Assembly (NCBI GenBank): GCA_029261855.1
Contig: JAJDAN010000083.1
Coordinates: 1 to 64,000 of the forward strand
Direction of reading: 5' to 3'
Length of the DNA: 64,000 nt
Origin: Deltaproteobacteria bacterium
GTDB taxonomy: Bacteria; Myxococcota_A; UBA9160; UBA4427
The position numbers were made by a program, and so were the translations under genes. Positions 7,877 through 18,163 of this stretch are shown here, one piece after another (the first letter of the stretch is position 1; each line of letters begins with the position of its first letter). The notes under the pieces were generated by a model, which was not told the origin of the DNA, ran no database searches, and saw nothing but the letters and a program-made list of their open reading frames with translations.

Positions 7877-9220
7877 GTGGCACCCCGACGTCCTGCACCG
7901 CACGCGCATCTCCTGCATCTCGAGCCCTTCTCGGGGATCGCCGGTGACATGCTCCTCGCGGCGCTGCTCGACCTGGGCCTGCCGCGCCGCGAGCTCGAAG
8001 CGGGCCTCGCCGGTTTGGGGCTCGAGTTCAAGCTGCGCGTGAAGAAGGTGCAGCGCGGCGCGCTGGCGGCCCGACACCTGGACGTGCTGGTGCCCCGGCC
8101 CGTCGCGCGTGGATCGAAGAAGAAGGCGCGGAAGAAGAAGACGTCCAACAAGAAGACCCACGTGGTCGCCGGGCACGCCCATGGCGCCGGGGGACACGGT
8201 CATCACGCGCATGACGACCACACGCACGCGGCAGACTCCCACTCCCACGCTCAAGCCCATCACCACCATGGCCGCAGCTACGCGTCGATCGTGAAGCTGC
8301 TGGCGAAGGCGAAGCTCTCGCCGGTGGTGCGCGACCGGGCCCTGGCCACCTTCGAGGTGCTGGGGAGATCGGAGGCGGGTATCCACGGCGTGGCCCTCGA
8401 CGACGTGCAGTTCCACGAAGTGGGCGCCGTCGACGCCATCGTCGATATCACGGGGGCTGCCGTTGGGCTGACGGCTCTGGGCGTCACGCGGGTGACCTGC
8501 ACGCCGGTCGCACTGGGGCACGGCACCGTGGAGACCGCCCACGGCCGACTGCCGCTGCCTGCGCCCGCGACGCTCGACCTGCTGCGCGGTATCCCGACGG
8601 TGCCGGCGAACGTCGCCTGGGAAACCGTGACGCCGACCGGCGCGGCGCTCTTGCGCACCTGGGTCGACGAGTATCGCCAGCTGCCTGCGATGACGCCTGT
8701 GGCCATCGGATACGGGGCCGGTGGCGACCGGATCGGCCCCATGCCCAACGTCCTGCGCGCGACCCTCGGAAGCGAAGGCGGTCCGGACTGGGACCGCATC
8801 GTCTCGCTCGAGACCAATCTCGACGATCTCGTTCCGGAGCACTTCGATCACGTGATGGAGCGGCTCTTCGAGGCGGGCGCTCTCGACGTCTCGATCCAGA
8901 ACGTGCAGATGAAGAAGAACCGGCCGGGCTTCCTGCTGCGGGTGCTGGCGCGCCCGGCACAGCGCCAGGAGCTGGCGGGCATTCTCTTCCACGAATCCAG
9001 TGCCATCGGCGTGCGCACCCAGGAATGGGACCGCCTGGTGTTGCCGCGCCGGACCCAGAAGGTGTCGACACCCTACGGCCGCATCACCGTGAAGATCGCC
9101 GAGCTGCCGGGCGGCGAGAGGACGATCTCGGCCGAGTACGACGACTGCAAGCGCGCAGCCCGCGCGAAGGGTGTGCCGCTGCGGGACGTGATCCGGGCGG
9201 CCGAGGACGCAGCGCGTTGA
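7877..9220 (+). CDS. larC: Nickel insertion protein LarC with Lys/His-rich insertion
   Basis: 447-residue CTP-dependent cyclometallase that inserts nickel into the pincer cofactor. N-terminal LEPFSGIAGDMLLAALLDLG is typical, the central region has DDVQFHEVGAVDAIVDI, and the C-terminal LarC2 part has LETNLDDLVPEHFDHVMERL. In Lactobacillus, LarC needs a programmed frameshift; here it is one continuous frame. Residues 81-93 are lysine-rich and 95-131 contain 15 histidines, a likely nickel-storage segment. GTG 7877 start, 10 nt after larB. The last 12 bp around the stop (9211-9222) recur at 9226-9237. Confidence 0.93.
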   Translation: MAPRRPAPHAHLLHLEPFSGIAGDMLLAALLDLGLPRRELEAGLAGLGLEFKLRVKKVQRGALAARHLDVLVPRPVARGSKKKARKKKTSNKKTHVVAGHAHGAGGHGHHAHDDHTHAADSHSHAQAHHHHGRSYASIVKLLAKAKLSPVVRDRALATFEVLGRSEAGIHGVALDDVQFHEVGAVDAIVDITGAAVGLTALGVTRVTCTPVALGHGTVETAHGRLPLPAPATLDLLRGIPTVPANVAWETVTPTGAALLRTWVDEYRQLPAMTPVAIGYGAGGDRIGPMPNVLRATLGSEGGPDWDRIVSLETNLDDLVPEHFDHVMERLFEAGALDVSIQNVQMKKNRPGFLLRVLARPAQRQELAGILFHESSAIGVRTQEWDRLVLPRRTQKVSTPYGRITVKIAELPGGERTISAEYDDCKRAARAKGVPLRDVIRAAEDAAR

Positions 9221-9245
9221 GGAGGAGCGCGTTGAGGCGAGCGCC

Positions 9246-10019
9246 GTGACGAGCGCCGAGGTCGATGCGAACCCCTTCGAGCTCGCGCCCGTCGGTGGGG
9301 ACGGCCGTACGGCTGCACTCTGCCTGCACGGTCTGACGGGCACGCCCTACGAGGTCCGGCCGGTGGCCGAAGCGCTGGCCGCGCGCGGAATCCGGGCGCG
9401 CGGGCCGGCGCTACCGGGTCACTGCACGACACCCGAGGACTTGCGGCGCGTGTCCCACCGGGAGTGGCTCGCCGCCGCGCGGGACGAGATCCGGAAGCTG
9501 CGCAGCGAGCACGAACGCGTCTGTCTGGCCGGGGTCTCCATGGGCGGCGTCGTGGGCCTTTCGCTCGCCAGCGAAGGACTCGTGGATGCACTGACGGTGA
9601 TCGGCGCGCCCCTGCGGCTTCAGGGAGGCGTCATGCTGCGGCTGTTGCCGCTGGTGATGCACTTCCACCGCTACTCCCCCAAGCGCGAGGGCTCGGACAT
9701 CCAGGACCCCGTCGCGCGGGATCGGCACCCGGGCTATGACCGCATTCCCCTGCGCAGCGTCTACGAGCTGACGAAGTTGCAGCGCCAGGTGGAAGGCCGG
9801 CTGATGCGGATCACCGCTCCCATCCTGGTCGCTCAGGGGGCGCACGACAGCACCGCGAGCCTGCGCGACGCACATCGCATCGCCGCCGGCGTGTCGAGCG
9901 ACGACCGCCGGCTCTTTGTCGGAGAACACTCGGGCCACGTGGTGACCGTCGATCACGACGGTCCGCGTCTGTGCGGCGCGATCGCGTCGTTCTTCGAGAG
10001 CGCCGGGCCGGTCCGCTGA
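9246..10019 (+). CDS. Alpha/beta-hydrolase, carboxylesterase/monoacylglycerol lipase type
   Basis: 257 residues with the alpha/beta-hydrolase fold: oxyanion motif LCLHGLTGTPYEVRP, nucleophile serine in GVSMGG (about residue 99), acid in AQGAHDSTAS and histidine in GEHSGHVVTVD. No signal peptide, so cytosolic. It most resembles Est30-type carboxylesterases acting on short- to medium-chain esters; the natural substrate is unknown. GTG 9246 lies 25 nt after larC, in a stretch with a duplicated larC tail, so it may be co-transcribed without a functional link. Its stop precedes the 34-bp repeat array. Confidence 0.8.
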   Translation: MTSAEVDANPFELAPVGGDGRTAALCLHGLTGTPYEVRPVAEALAARGIRARGPALPGHCTTPEDLRRVSHREWLAAARDEIRKLRSEHERVCLAGVSMGGVVGLSLASEGLVDALTVIGAPLRLQGGVMLRLLPLVMHFHRYSPKREGSDIQDPVARDRHPGYDRIPLRSVYELTKLQRQVEGRLMRITAPILVAQGAHDSTASLRDAHRIAAGVSSDDRRLFVGEHSGHVVTVDHDGPRLCGAIASFFESAGPVR

Positions 10020-10034
10020 CGCCCGGTCGCCAGC

Positions 10035-10164
10035 GCGTAGCGATCAGGTTCTTCAGTCGGTCGCTAGAGCGTAGCGATCAGGTTCTTCAGTCGGTCGCTA
10101 GAGCGTAGCGATCGGGTTCTTCAGTCGGTCGCTAGAGCGTAGCGATCAGGTTCTTCAGTCGGTC
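10035..10164. repeat. 34-bp tandem repeat duplicating the 3' end of the monooxygenase gene
   Basis: Four copies with period 34 begin at 10035, 10069, 10103 and 10137 (GCGTAGCGATCAGGTTCTTC...). The last copy is the final 28 bp of the minus-strand monooxygenase coding sequence, so the other three are duplicated gene tails beyond its stop codon. Copy 3 has one A-to-G change. The array fills the gap between convergent genes. Confidence 0.9.
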
Positions 10165-11178
10165 AAGAGTGGCGATGCGTTCCTTGCGGGTGTCACCGAC
10201 GAGCCCGACGTTCAGCGCGTTCACCCCGGACTCGCGATATTCCTGCAGGCGATCGCGCACGAATCCTTCCGGTCCGATCAGCGACGTCTCGTCGAGGAAT
10301 GCCTCGGGGATCGCGGCGGCGGCCTCGGCCTTCTTGCCGTCCAGATACAGATCCTGGATCTGCTTGGCCTCGCGCCCGTAGCCGTAGCTCGCGAAGACGT
10401 CGTTGTAGAAGTTCTTGCCCCGGGCGCCCATGCCCCCGATGTAGAGCGCGGCCATCGGCCTGGCGCGGTCGCGCAGAGGCTCGAGTCCTTCTCCGATGCC
10501 GACGCCCCCGCCCGCGAAGATCTGCAGGGGCGGACGTTCCGGTGCGCGCTTCGCGAAGCCCTTCTCGAGGGCGGCGCCCCAGCGCAGCTTCGCCTTGGTG
10601 GGGTGGTAGAAGACCGGCAGCCAGCCGTCGGCCAGCTCGGCGGTCATCGCGACGCTCTTGGGTGTGAGCGAGGCCACGGCGATCGGGATGTCGTCGCGCA
10701 CGGGATGCGTGATCAGCTTGAGGGGCTTGCCGAGCCCGAGGCCCTGGTCCGCCGGCAGCGGGATCGCGTACTTCGCGCCCTGGTGGACGACTCGCTCGCG
10801 CTTCCAGACCTGGCGACAGATCTCGATGATCTCGCGCAGGCGCGCAACGGGAGCGTCGTAGGGGACGCCGTGGAAGCCTTCGATCACCTGCGGGCCGCTG
10901 GCTCCCAGCCCCAGCATGCAACGTCCGCCGGAAAGGGCGTCGACCCCCGCCGCGGTCATGGCGAGCAGGGTGGGGGTGCGGGTGAAGAGTGGCAGGATGC
11001 CCGACGCGATCTCCACGCGGTCGGTGACGGCGGCCAGGTAGCCCATCAGGGACACCCCGTCGAAGCCGTAGGCTTCGGCGACCCACACCGTGTCGATGCC
11101 CGCCCGCTCGAGCTCCTGGACTTCGGCGACGGTCTCTTCGAAGCCGCCCGCGTAACCCAGCTGCGTCGAGATCTTCAC
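10132..11178 (-). CDS. Luciferase-like (LLM class) F420-dependent monooxygenase/reductase
   Basis: 348-residue TIM-barrel protein of the bacterial luciferase-like superfamily, closest in style to F420-dependent oxidoreductases: KISTQLGYAGGFEETV start, IDTVWVAEAYGFDGVSLMGY, IASGILPLFTRTP and LGLGASGPQVIEGFHGVPYD. These enzymes use reduced flavin or F420 for hydride transfer or monooxygenation; the substrate cannot be inferred. GTG 11178 overlaps the amidohydrolase stop (GTGA), so the two are translationally coupled and may act in one catabolic route. The final codons are duplicated three more times downstream. Confidence 0.85.
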   Translation of the reverse strand: MKISTQLGYAGGFEETVAEVQELERAGIDTVWVAEAYGFDGVSLMGYLAAVTDRVEIASGILPLFTRTPTLLAMTAAGVDALSGGRCMLGLGASGPQVIEGFHGVPYDAPVARLREIIEICRQVWKRERVVHQGAKYAIPLPADQGLGLGKPLKLITHPVRDDIPIAVASLTPKSVAMTAELADGWLPVFYHPTKAKLRWGAALEKGFAKRAPERPPLQIFAGGGVGIGEGLEPLRDRARPMAALYIGGMGARGKNFYNDVFASYGYGREAKQIQDLYLDGKKAEAAAAIPEAFLDETSLIGPEGFVRDRLQEYRESGVNALNVGLVGDTRKERIATLDRLKNLIATL

Positions 11179-12932
11179 TGGCTGGCTCGCACCAGCCGTC
11201 CAGGTCGCGCGCTCGTGTCCACGTCCCGGTTTCGGGTGCGCACCCCGTTCACGAAGGTCGCGAGGTAACCGCTCGCACCCTGCAGGATGCGGCTGCCGCC
11301 GGCCGGGAGGTCGTTGTGCACCTCGAGCCCGCCGAGCTTCAAGTTGTCGAAGTCGATGACGTTGATGTCCGCCCGCTTGCCGACCTCCAGGCTGCCGCGG
11401 TCCGGCAGGCCGTACAGCTCGGCGTTGTTGCGGGTCATCTTCTGGACGATGAACTCGAGGGGCAGGCGCTCGCCGCGTTGCCGGTCCCGCGCCCAGTGCA
11501 CCAGCGAATAGGTCGGCGCCACCGCGTCGAAGATCAGGTTGACGTGAGCGCCCGCGTCCGAGAGACCCTGGATGGTGTTCGGGTCCAGGAGCATGGTGCG
11601 GATCGCGTCGTGGTTGAACGCCAGGTAGTTCGAGCCGAGCAGGATCGCGAACGACCGCCCCTCGTCTTCGAGCAGGAAGTCGTACATCAGCTCCTGGATG
11701 TCCAGCTTCTCGGCTGCCGCGCGAGCCCCCAGCATCTGGCTGGGATCGGGCTCGTAGTCGATGGGCGTCGTGATCTTGAACATGAACGGCGCCGTGTCCC
11801 GCAGCAACCCGTGGATGTTCGCCATGGCGCCGGCGTCGTCGACGGGGACGTCCGGGTCGGCCAGGATCGCCGCGCGCGTCTCGGGCTTGCGCATCTCGCG
11901 CACGCGTTCGGCGAGGGGCAGGTCGGCGAGCTTCAGATACGTCACCCGGCGCTGGAACATGTGGTAGGTCTGCAGCCCCGTGACGAAGCCGATGGGCCGC
12001 GCCGCGATCTGGGGTCGCAGATCGAGGCCCTGGGCGTTCTGCTCGGCGCTGCCCGCGAGGTAGTGCTCCCAGGTGTTCGGGAATTCCGGGATCTGCACGG
12101 TCGTGAAGGTCACGGGACGACCGCATTCGCGACCGATGGCCTTGATGAGCTCGAATTCCTCTTCCAGCGAGTACTTCTCTCCCCCGAGCTGCTCGAGACT
12201 GCCGATGGTGCTGGCCGGGATCAGCTCGAAGACACCGGACCCGGCGCGCTTCATGGCGCGGGCGAAGGCCAGCAGCTCGTCGACCTCGGCGAATGTGCCC
12301 GGCACGGGATCGCCGCCGATCGACCGGTGGCCGATCGTGCGCGACGTACTGAAGCCGAGGGCACCGGCGCGCAGCGCTTCTTCGACGAGCTGCGACATGC
12401 GATCGAGGTCGTCCGCGGTGGGCGCCTCATTGTCGCGGCCGCGTTGGCCCATCACGTAGCTGCGCAGCGCACCGTGAGCGAGTTGCGCACCGATGTCGAG
12501 GGTGTACTCGCGCGTCGCGAGGAAGTCGAGGTACTCGGGGAAGGTCTCCCAGGCGCCCCAGGGCATCCCCTCGAAGAGGGCCGTGCCGGGGATGTCCTCG
12601 ACGCCTTCCATCAGCTCGATGAGATCCTTCTCGCCGCCCTTGGGAACGGGTGCGAAACCGACGCCGCAGTTGCCCATCACGACGGTCGTCACGCCGTGGG
12701 AGGCCGACGGATCCATCTGATCGTCCCAGGTGACCTGGCCGTCGTAGTGGGTGTGGACGTCGACCCAGCCCGGGGTGGCGATGGCGCCGTCGGCGTCGAC
12801 GACCTCGCGCGCCGGCTCGTCGACCCGACCGATCGCGACGATGCGACCGTCGCGAACACCGATGTCTCCGGTCTCGGGCGGTGCGCCGGTGCCGTCGACG
12901 ATTCTTGCGGACTGGATGAGGGTATCGAGCAT
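11175..12932 (-). CDS. Amidohydrolase, N-acyl-D-amino-acid deacylase family
   Basis: 585-residue metal-dependent hydrolase. The N-terminal small beta domain (SARIVDGTGAPPETGDIGV) is followed by the metal-binding DVHTHYDGQ, HGVTTVVMGNCGVGFAPV, the late DAGAHVN motif and the C-terminal KMTRNNAELYGLPDRGSLEVG closure of the urease-like fold. Family members remove acyl groups from D-amino acids or open cyclic amides. No signal peptide. ATG 12932 has GGAGG (GAAGGAGGCC) just upstream. It precedes and overlaps the monooxygenase gene, suggesting joint breakdown of an N-acylated or lactam substrate; that is inference. Confidence 0.85.
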   Translation of the reverse strand: MLDTLIQSARIVDGTGAPPETGDIGVRDGRIVAIGRVDEPAREVVDADGAIATPGWVDVHTHYDGQVTWDDQMDPSASHGVTTVVMGNCGVGFAPVPKGGEKDLIELMEGVEDIPGTALFEGMPWGAWETFPEYLDFLATREYTLDIGAQLAHGALRSYVMGQRGRDNEAPTADDLDRMSQLVEEALRAGALGFSTSRTIGHRSIGGDPVPGTFAEVDELLAFARAMKRAGSGVFELIPASTIGSLEQLGGEKYSLEEEFELIKAIGRECGRPVTFTTVQIPEFPNTWEHYLAGSAEQNAQGLDLRPQIAARPIGFVTGLQTYHMFQRRVTYLKLADLPLAERVREMRKPETRAAILADPDVPVDDAGAMANIHGLLRDTAPFMFKITTPIDYEPDPSQMLGARAAAEKLDIQELMYDFLLEDEGRSFAILLGSNYLAFNHDAIRTMLLDPNTIQGLSDAGAHVNLIFDAVAPTYSLVHWARDRQRGERLPLEFIVQKMTRNNAELYGLPDRGSLEVGKRADINVIDFDNLKLGGLEVHNDLPAGGSRILQGASGYLATFVNGVRTRNRDVDTSARPGRLVRASQ

Positions 12933-13055
12933 GCTGGGGCCTCCTTCGCGCCAGCGGCAGACGGTAGCGAGCCCGGCCGAGGCTGGCGCGGGAGTAGAGC
13001 TCAGGGCCCCGTTGCTCGTCGGCCTGGCCTTCGATGTCCCTGCGCGCGCCGAGCT

Positions 13056-14423
13056 TCAGATCGAGGGGACCGGCGTCTCCGGGTGGAGGTTGCGCAGGTA
13101 CTCGATCAGGACGGGCTCGTTGGCGTCTGGGAACGCGTTGAAGCGCAGCCCGACGCCGGGCCGGGCCTGACGCCCGATGTTCGCGCGGTAGAGGATCTCG
13201 GCCTCGACCCGGACGTTCGCGCCGATCTCGGGCAACGCGAGCTGACAATCGCGCAGGGAATGCTCGGGCAGCTCGTCCTCCGTCGAGAGGAACATTCCGC
13301 CGCGGCCGATCGAATCCGTGAGCAGTGGGTCGGCGCGACCCTGGATCCGAACCGGAAGGCGCCAGGGGTAACGGGTGAAGCGTCGCCGCCGCGGGCTGGT
13401 GACGATCTTGGAGAGGCGCTCGGCGATGCGCGCGATGTCGATCGGATAGACGAGGTAGCCGGCGGCGCCCATCCGGCGCGCGGCTTCCCGACGGTCGTCG
13501 CGCTTGTGTGAATCGACCAGGATCACCGGCACCTCTTCGATGCCGGGTACCTGGCGCAGGGATTGGATCAGGTCGATGCCTTCCGAGCGTCCCAGGCTGA
13601 CGTCCGCCAGCACCAGCTCGGGCGAGCAACGATCGAAGGTGTGGATGGCTTCGCGCTCGCCGGAGGCCGTCTCGACCACGTAGCCGCGCAGACGCAGGGA
13701 TTCGATGCAGGCGCGCTCACGCGTCGCATTGGGACCGACGACGAGCACCGTCGGACGCCGCTCGCCCGCGGGCTGGGGCTCGGCCAGGGGTTCGTCGTGC
13801 AGCGCTTCGAGTCGGTTCTGTTGGGCCAGTCGCGAATCCAGCCGCGCGAGCTCTTCGAGGCGGTTCGAGACCTGGATCTCGAGGTCGACACCGCTGTCGA
13901 TTCGGCGGTCGATGTTGAGCACGCGATCGTCGGCGCGCCGGATCGCGATGCCCGACAGCGGGCCGCGAGAGGGCAGGATGACCCGGTAGCCGTCGATCAT
14001 GCGCGCACGCACGTCGTCCGCCTCACCGGCGATGGGAAACGCCACGATCGAGCGGTCCTCTTCGGTGCGACAACGCGCACCGATGGCGCGCAGCCAGCGT
14101 TCGACGTCGTCGATCTGAGCCACGTGACGCTGCCAGGCCAGATGAATGCGTGCTTCGATGGCCGTGGCGTCCCGGCAGTCGTGGATCCGGAGGATGGGAA
14201 GCTGGAAGAGGGCGCGGGGGCGCACGCATTTCGCGCGGTCGTTGCCGACGCTGGCGAAGGTGACTTCTTCGATGCGGATCGGTTGGCTGGTCGTGTCGAA
14301 GCGGGTGCGCTGGAGGCGCATGCGAGCGATGACGCAACGGCCGCCGGGTAGAGGTTCGACCTCGATCCCCATGGCGGTCAGGCGACGCGTCACCGTTTCC
14401 TGTGTCGCTTCACGCGCGGACAT
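13056..14423 (-). CDS. Degenerate receiver plus PilZ domain regulator
   Basis: 455 residues. An uncharacterised N-terminal ~210-residue region precedes a receiver-like domain (starting RRPTVLVVGPNATRERACIE) and a C-terminal PilZ domain (RRRRFTRYPWRLPVRI, then DSIGRGGMFLSTED), which can bind cyclic di-GMP. The receiver keeps the phospho-acceptor aspartate (LVLADVSLG) and a serine (VDSHK), but the acidic pair is GPN and the conserved KP lysine is Tyr (YLVYPID), so phosphorylation is doubtful. ATG 14423 is chosen; ATG 14477 in the same frame would add 18 residues and neither start has a good Shine-Dalgarno. Monocistronic, between the amidohydrolase and groEL. Confidence 0.75.
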   Translation of the reverse strand: MSAREATQETVTRRLTAMGIEVEPLPGGRCVIARMRLQRTRFDTTSQPIRIEEVTFASVGNDRAKCVRPRALFQLPILRIHDCRDATAIEARIHLAWQRHVAQIDDVERWLRAIGARCRTEEDRSIVAFPIAGEADDVRARMIDGYRVILPSRGPLSGIAIRRADDRVLNIDRRIDSGVDLEIQVSNRLEELARLDSRLAQQNRLEALHDEPLAEPQPAGERRPTVLVVGPNATRERACIESLRLRGYVVETASGEREAIHTFDRCSPELVLADVSLGRSEGIDLIQSLRQVPGIEEVPVILVDSHKRDDRREAARRMGAAGYLVYPIDIARIAERLSKIVTSPRRRRFTRYPWRLPVRIQGRADPLLTDSIGRGGMFLSTEDELPEHSLRDCQLALPEIGANVRVEAEILYRANIGRQARPGVGLRFNAFPDANEPVLIEYLRNLHPETPVPSI

Positions 14424-14627
14424 GTTCGGTTTCTGGCGGGCTCCCGCAGGCCCGGGCTGCATCTGCCCGAGACACAATGGTTTTCGGCACTTTCGCCCCG
14501 CCGCTTTACCTCGATTCCTGCGGGGATCGCGAGCCGAGGGAAGACCGGTCCGCGAGTAGGGTGTTCCCCCGGTCCGGGGACCGGCAGCTCGTGTGTCGCC
14601 GGTGGAATCGGGGCATGCGCAAACAGA

Positions 14628-14658
14628 ACGGGCCCTGGAGCAAAGCTCCAGGGCCCGT
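14628..14658 (-). terminator. Hairpin terminator downstream of groEL
   Basis: A perfect 14-bp stem (14628-14641 with 14645-14658) and an AAA/TTT loop start 55 bp beyond the groEL stop. On the minus strand the stem is followed by TCTGTTTGCG, a weak T-tract, so it is a plausible intrinsic terminator for groESL. The rest of the gap 14424-14713 shows nothing gene-like. Confidence 0.7.
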
Positions 14659-14713
14659 CGATCTCACGCAGGTGTCTTCGTACCCGGGGCCAGGGCCCCG
14701 GAGACGGAGGCGC

Positions 14714-16867
<2,154 letters not shown>

Positions 16868-16914
16868 CTATGCCTTCAGGACACGCGAACGAGACGGATT
16901 GGAGGCAGGCACCC

Positions 16915-17505
16915 ATGAAGGGAACCCGTTCCGAAACCCTCCCCCCCGCATCCACCCGAGAGCTGTTCGGAGAGCTGGTCAGCGAGGCGAGCTCCGAGCT
17001 CGGCCGGCAGCCCAGCCCCCTGGCATCGAGCTACCTGGTCGATCTGCTCGACGCCCGGGTCCGCGCCGCGCCGCCGGTCGTGGGGCCGGATGCCCCGCCC
17101 GAGACCCTCGCCGAGTCCCTGGTCGAAGCGCTGCTCGCGGACGGCTCGGCCCGGCTCGCGCGCCTTCGCGCCCTGGGCGACCGGGCGCTCTTCGACGCTG
17201 GTTTCTTCGGGGCGAGGCTCAAGCGCAGCACCGTCGGCGTGTCCTACTACCGGGACATCGGGTCGAGCGCCTACCTGCGGGTGTCGCACGGGACGGGTTC
17301 GCCGCTATTCCACGAGCTCGCCAACGGCTTCGCGGCCTTCGTCGAGGTACTGGCCGAGGTGGGTGAGCGGGCCCGGGGACGCCAGTCCGTGGATCTCCTG
17401 GGCCTCTACGCCCGTTACCAGGAGACGGGAAGCACCCGCGACCGGGCACGCCTGGCGCGCCACGGCTTGATCGTCCCCACTGCGGGCACGGACCGGATGC
17501 AGTGA
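16915..17505 (+). CDS. Uncharacterised protein, first of a coupled pair
   Basis: 196 residues, not recognised. It looks soluble and partly helical, rich in Ala, Arg and Leu. Notable segments are STRELFGELVSEASSELG near the N-terminus, SYYRDIGSSAYLRVSHGTGS in the middle and LLGLYARYQETGSTRDRARL near the end. No signal peptide or membrane segment. ATG 16915 has GGAGG 9 nt upstream; ATG 16870 is an in-frame alternative. The stop overlaps the next gene (GTGA), so the two products probably form one functional unit. Confidence 0.7.
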   Translation: MKGTRSETLPPASTRELFGELVSEASSELGRQPSPLASSYLVDLLDARVRAAPPVVGPDAPPETLAESLVEALLADGSARLARLRALGDRALFDAGFFGARLKRSTVGVSYYRDIGSSAYLRVSHGTGSPLFHELANGFAAFVEVLAEVGERARGRQSVDLLGLYARYQETGSTRDRARLARHGLIVPTAGTDRMQ

Positions 17506-18095
17506 GTCCGGGGGTCGCCGAAGCCAGCGAGCGCGTCGGCCAGTTCGCGGGCTGGCTGGCGTCGTTGTATGCGCTCGAACTCGACTTCACGGCAGAGCAC
17601 TTCGTGCTCGACCTCTCGGCGGACGACGCGCGCGAGCTACTGCCCGAAGGTTGCATCAGTGGCCTCGTGGTGATCGAGCAGGCGGACACCCTCGAGATCG
17701 GTCTGCATCTGGCGCCCGACGATCGCGAGCGGGAAGGGACGGTCCTCGAGGAGACCAGCCACCTCGTCTGTCTTGCCTGGCACGCGTCCCGAGAGCTTCC
17801 GGTTTCGCCGCTGATCCTCGAGCTGCAGGCCGAGGTGGACCGCTTCGCGTTCGCGCGGCTGAGGCGAGACGGCGTGCCGCGCCGCGCCCTGGCTCACTTC
17901 GAGGACTTCCACTTCGCGCCGGAGCTGTCGCGCGAGCTGCGCGGGCGTTACGAGTTGGCCCACGCCCGTGCTCGGGCCTACTGCCTGGGTCTCGAACGCC
18001 GCTTCCCGAGCACGCGACACGCGCCCGGGCTCCTGGCCGAGCTGCGCCGCTTCTACCGGGCTTCCCCGGACGCAAAGCTCAGCGCTGCAGCCTGA
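17502..18095 (+). CDS. Uncharacterised protein, second of a coupled pair
   Basis: 197 residues, not recognised. Segments worth searching: FTAEHFVLDLSADDARELLP, LEETSHLVCLAWHASRELPV and AHFEDFHFAPELSRELRGRY. It carries several His/Glu pairs (EETSH, HFEDFHF), but the spacing does not match a metalloprotease motif I can name. No signal peptide. GTG 17502 overlaps the preceding stop, so translation is coupled. The tetR operator begins 32 bp downstream, so transcription units probably change there. Confidence 0.7.
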   Translation: MSPGVAEASERVGQFAGWLASLYALELDFTAEHFVLDLSADDARELLPEGCISGLVVIEQADTLEIGLHLAPDDREREGTVLEETSHLVCLAWHASRELPVSPLILELQAEVDRFAFARLRRDGVPRRALAHFEDFHFAPELSRELRGRYELAHARARAYCLGLERRFPSTRHAPGLLAELRRFYRASPDAKLSAAA

Positions 18096-18127
18096 AGGCC
18101 CGGGGCCGCGCAGGGCCAGAGAACGAG

Positions 18128-18163
18128 GGCGGTAATATACCGGCTGGCCGGTATATTACCGCC
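18128..18163 (+). promoter_or_regulatory. Perfect 17-bp inverted-repeat operator/promoter abutting the tetR start
   Basis: Arms 18128-18144 and 18147-18163 (GGCGGTAATATACCGGC and its exact complement) are separated by TG. The A/T core, rare in this sequence, offers a -10-like TATATT at 18152-18157, 6 nt before ATG 18164, so the mRNA would be leaderless or nearly so. No Shine-Dalgarno is possible. A TetR-family dimer typically binds such a palindrome, so negative autoregulation is the natural reading. Confidence 0.85.

Noticed and set aside
6133-8151. A 672-residue minus-strand frame extending the MOSC gene through larB into larC
   Set aside because: Homology and a perfect AGGAGG place the real start at 6993; the upstream part is antisense to larB and larC.
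11316-13511. Long plus-strand open frame (731 codons) opposite the amidohydrolase
   Set aside because: It mirrors the codon structure of the minus-strand gene, has no domain and no ribosome-binding site; long antisense frames are expected at this GC content.
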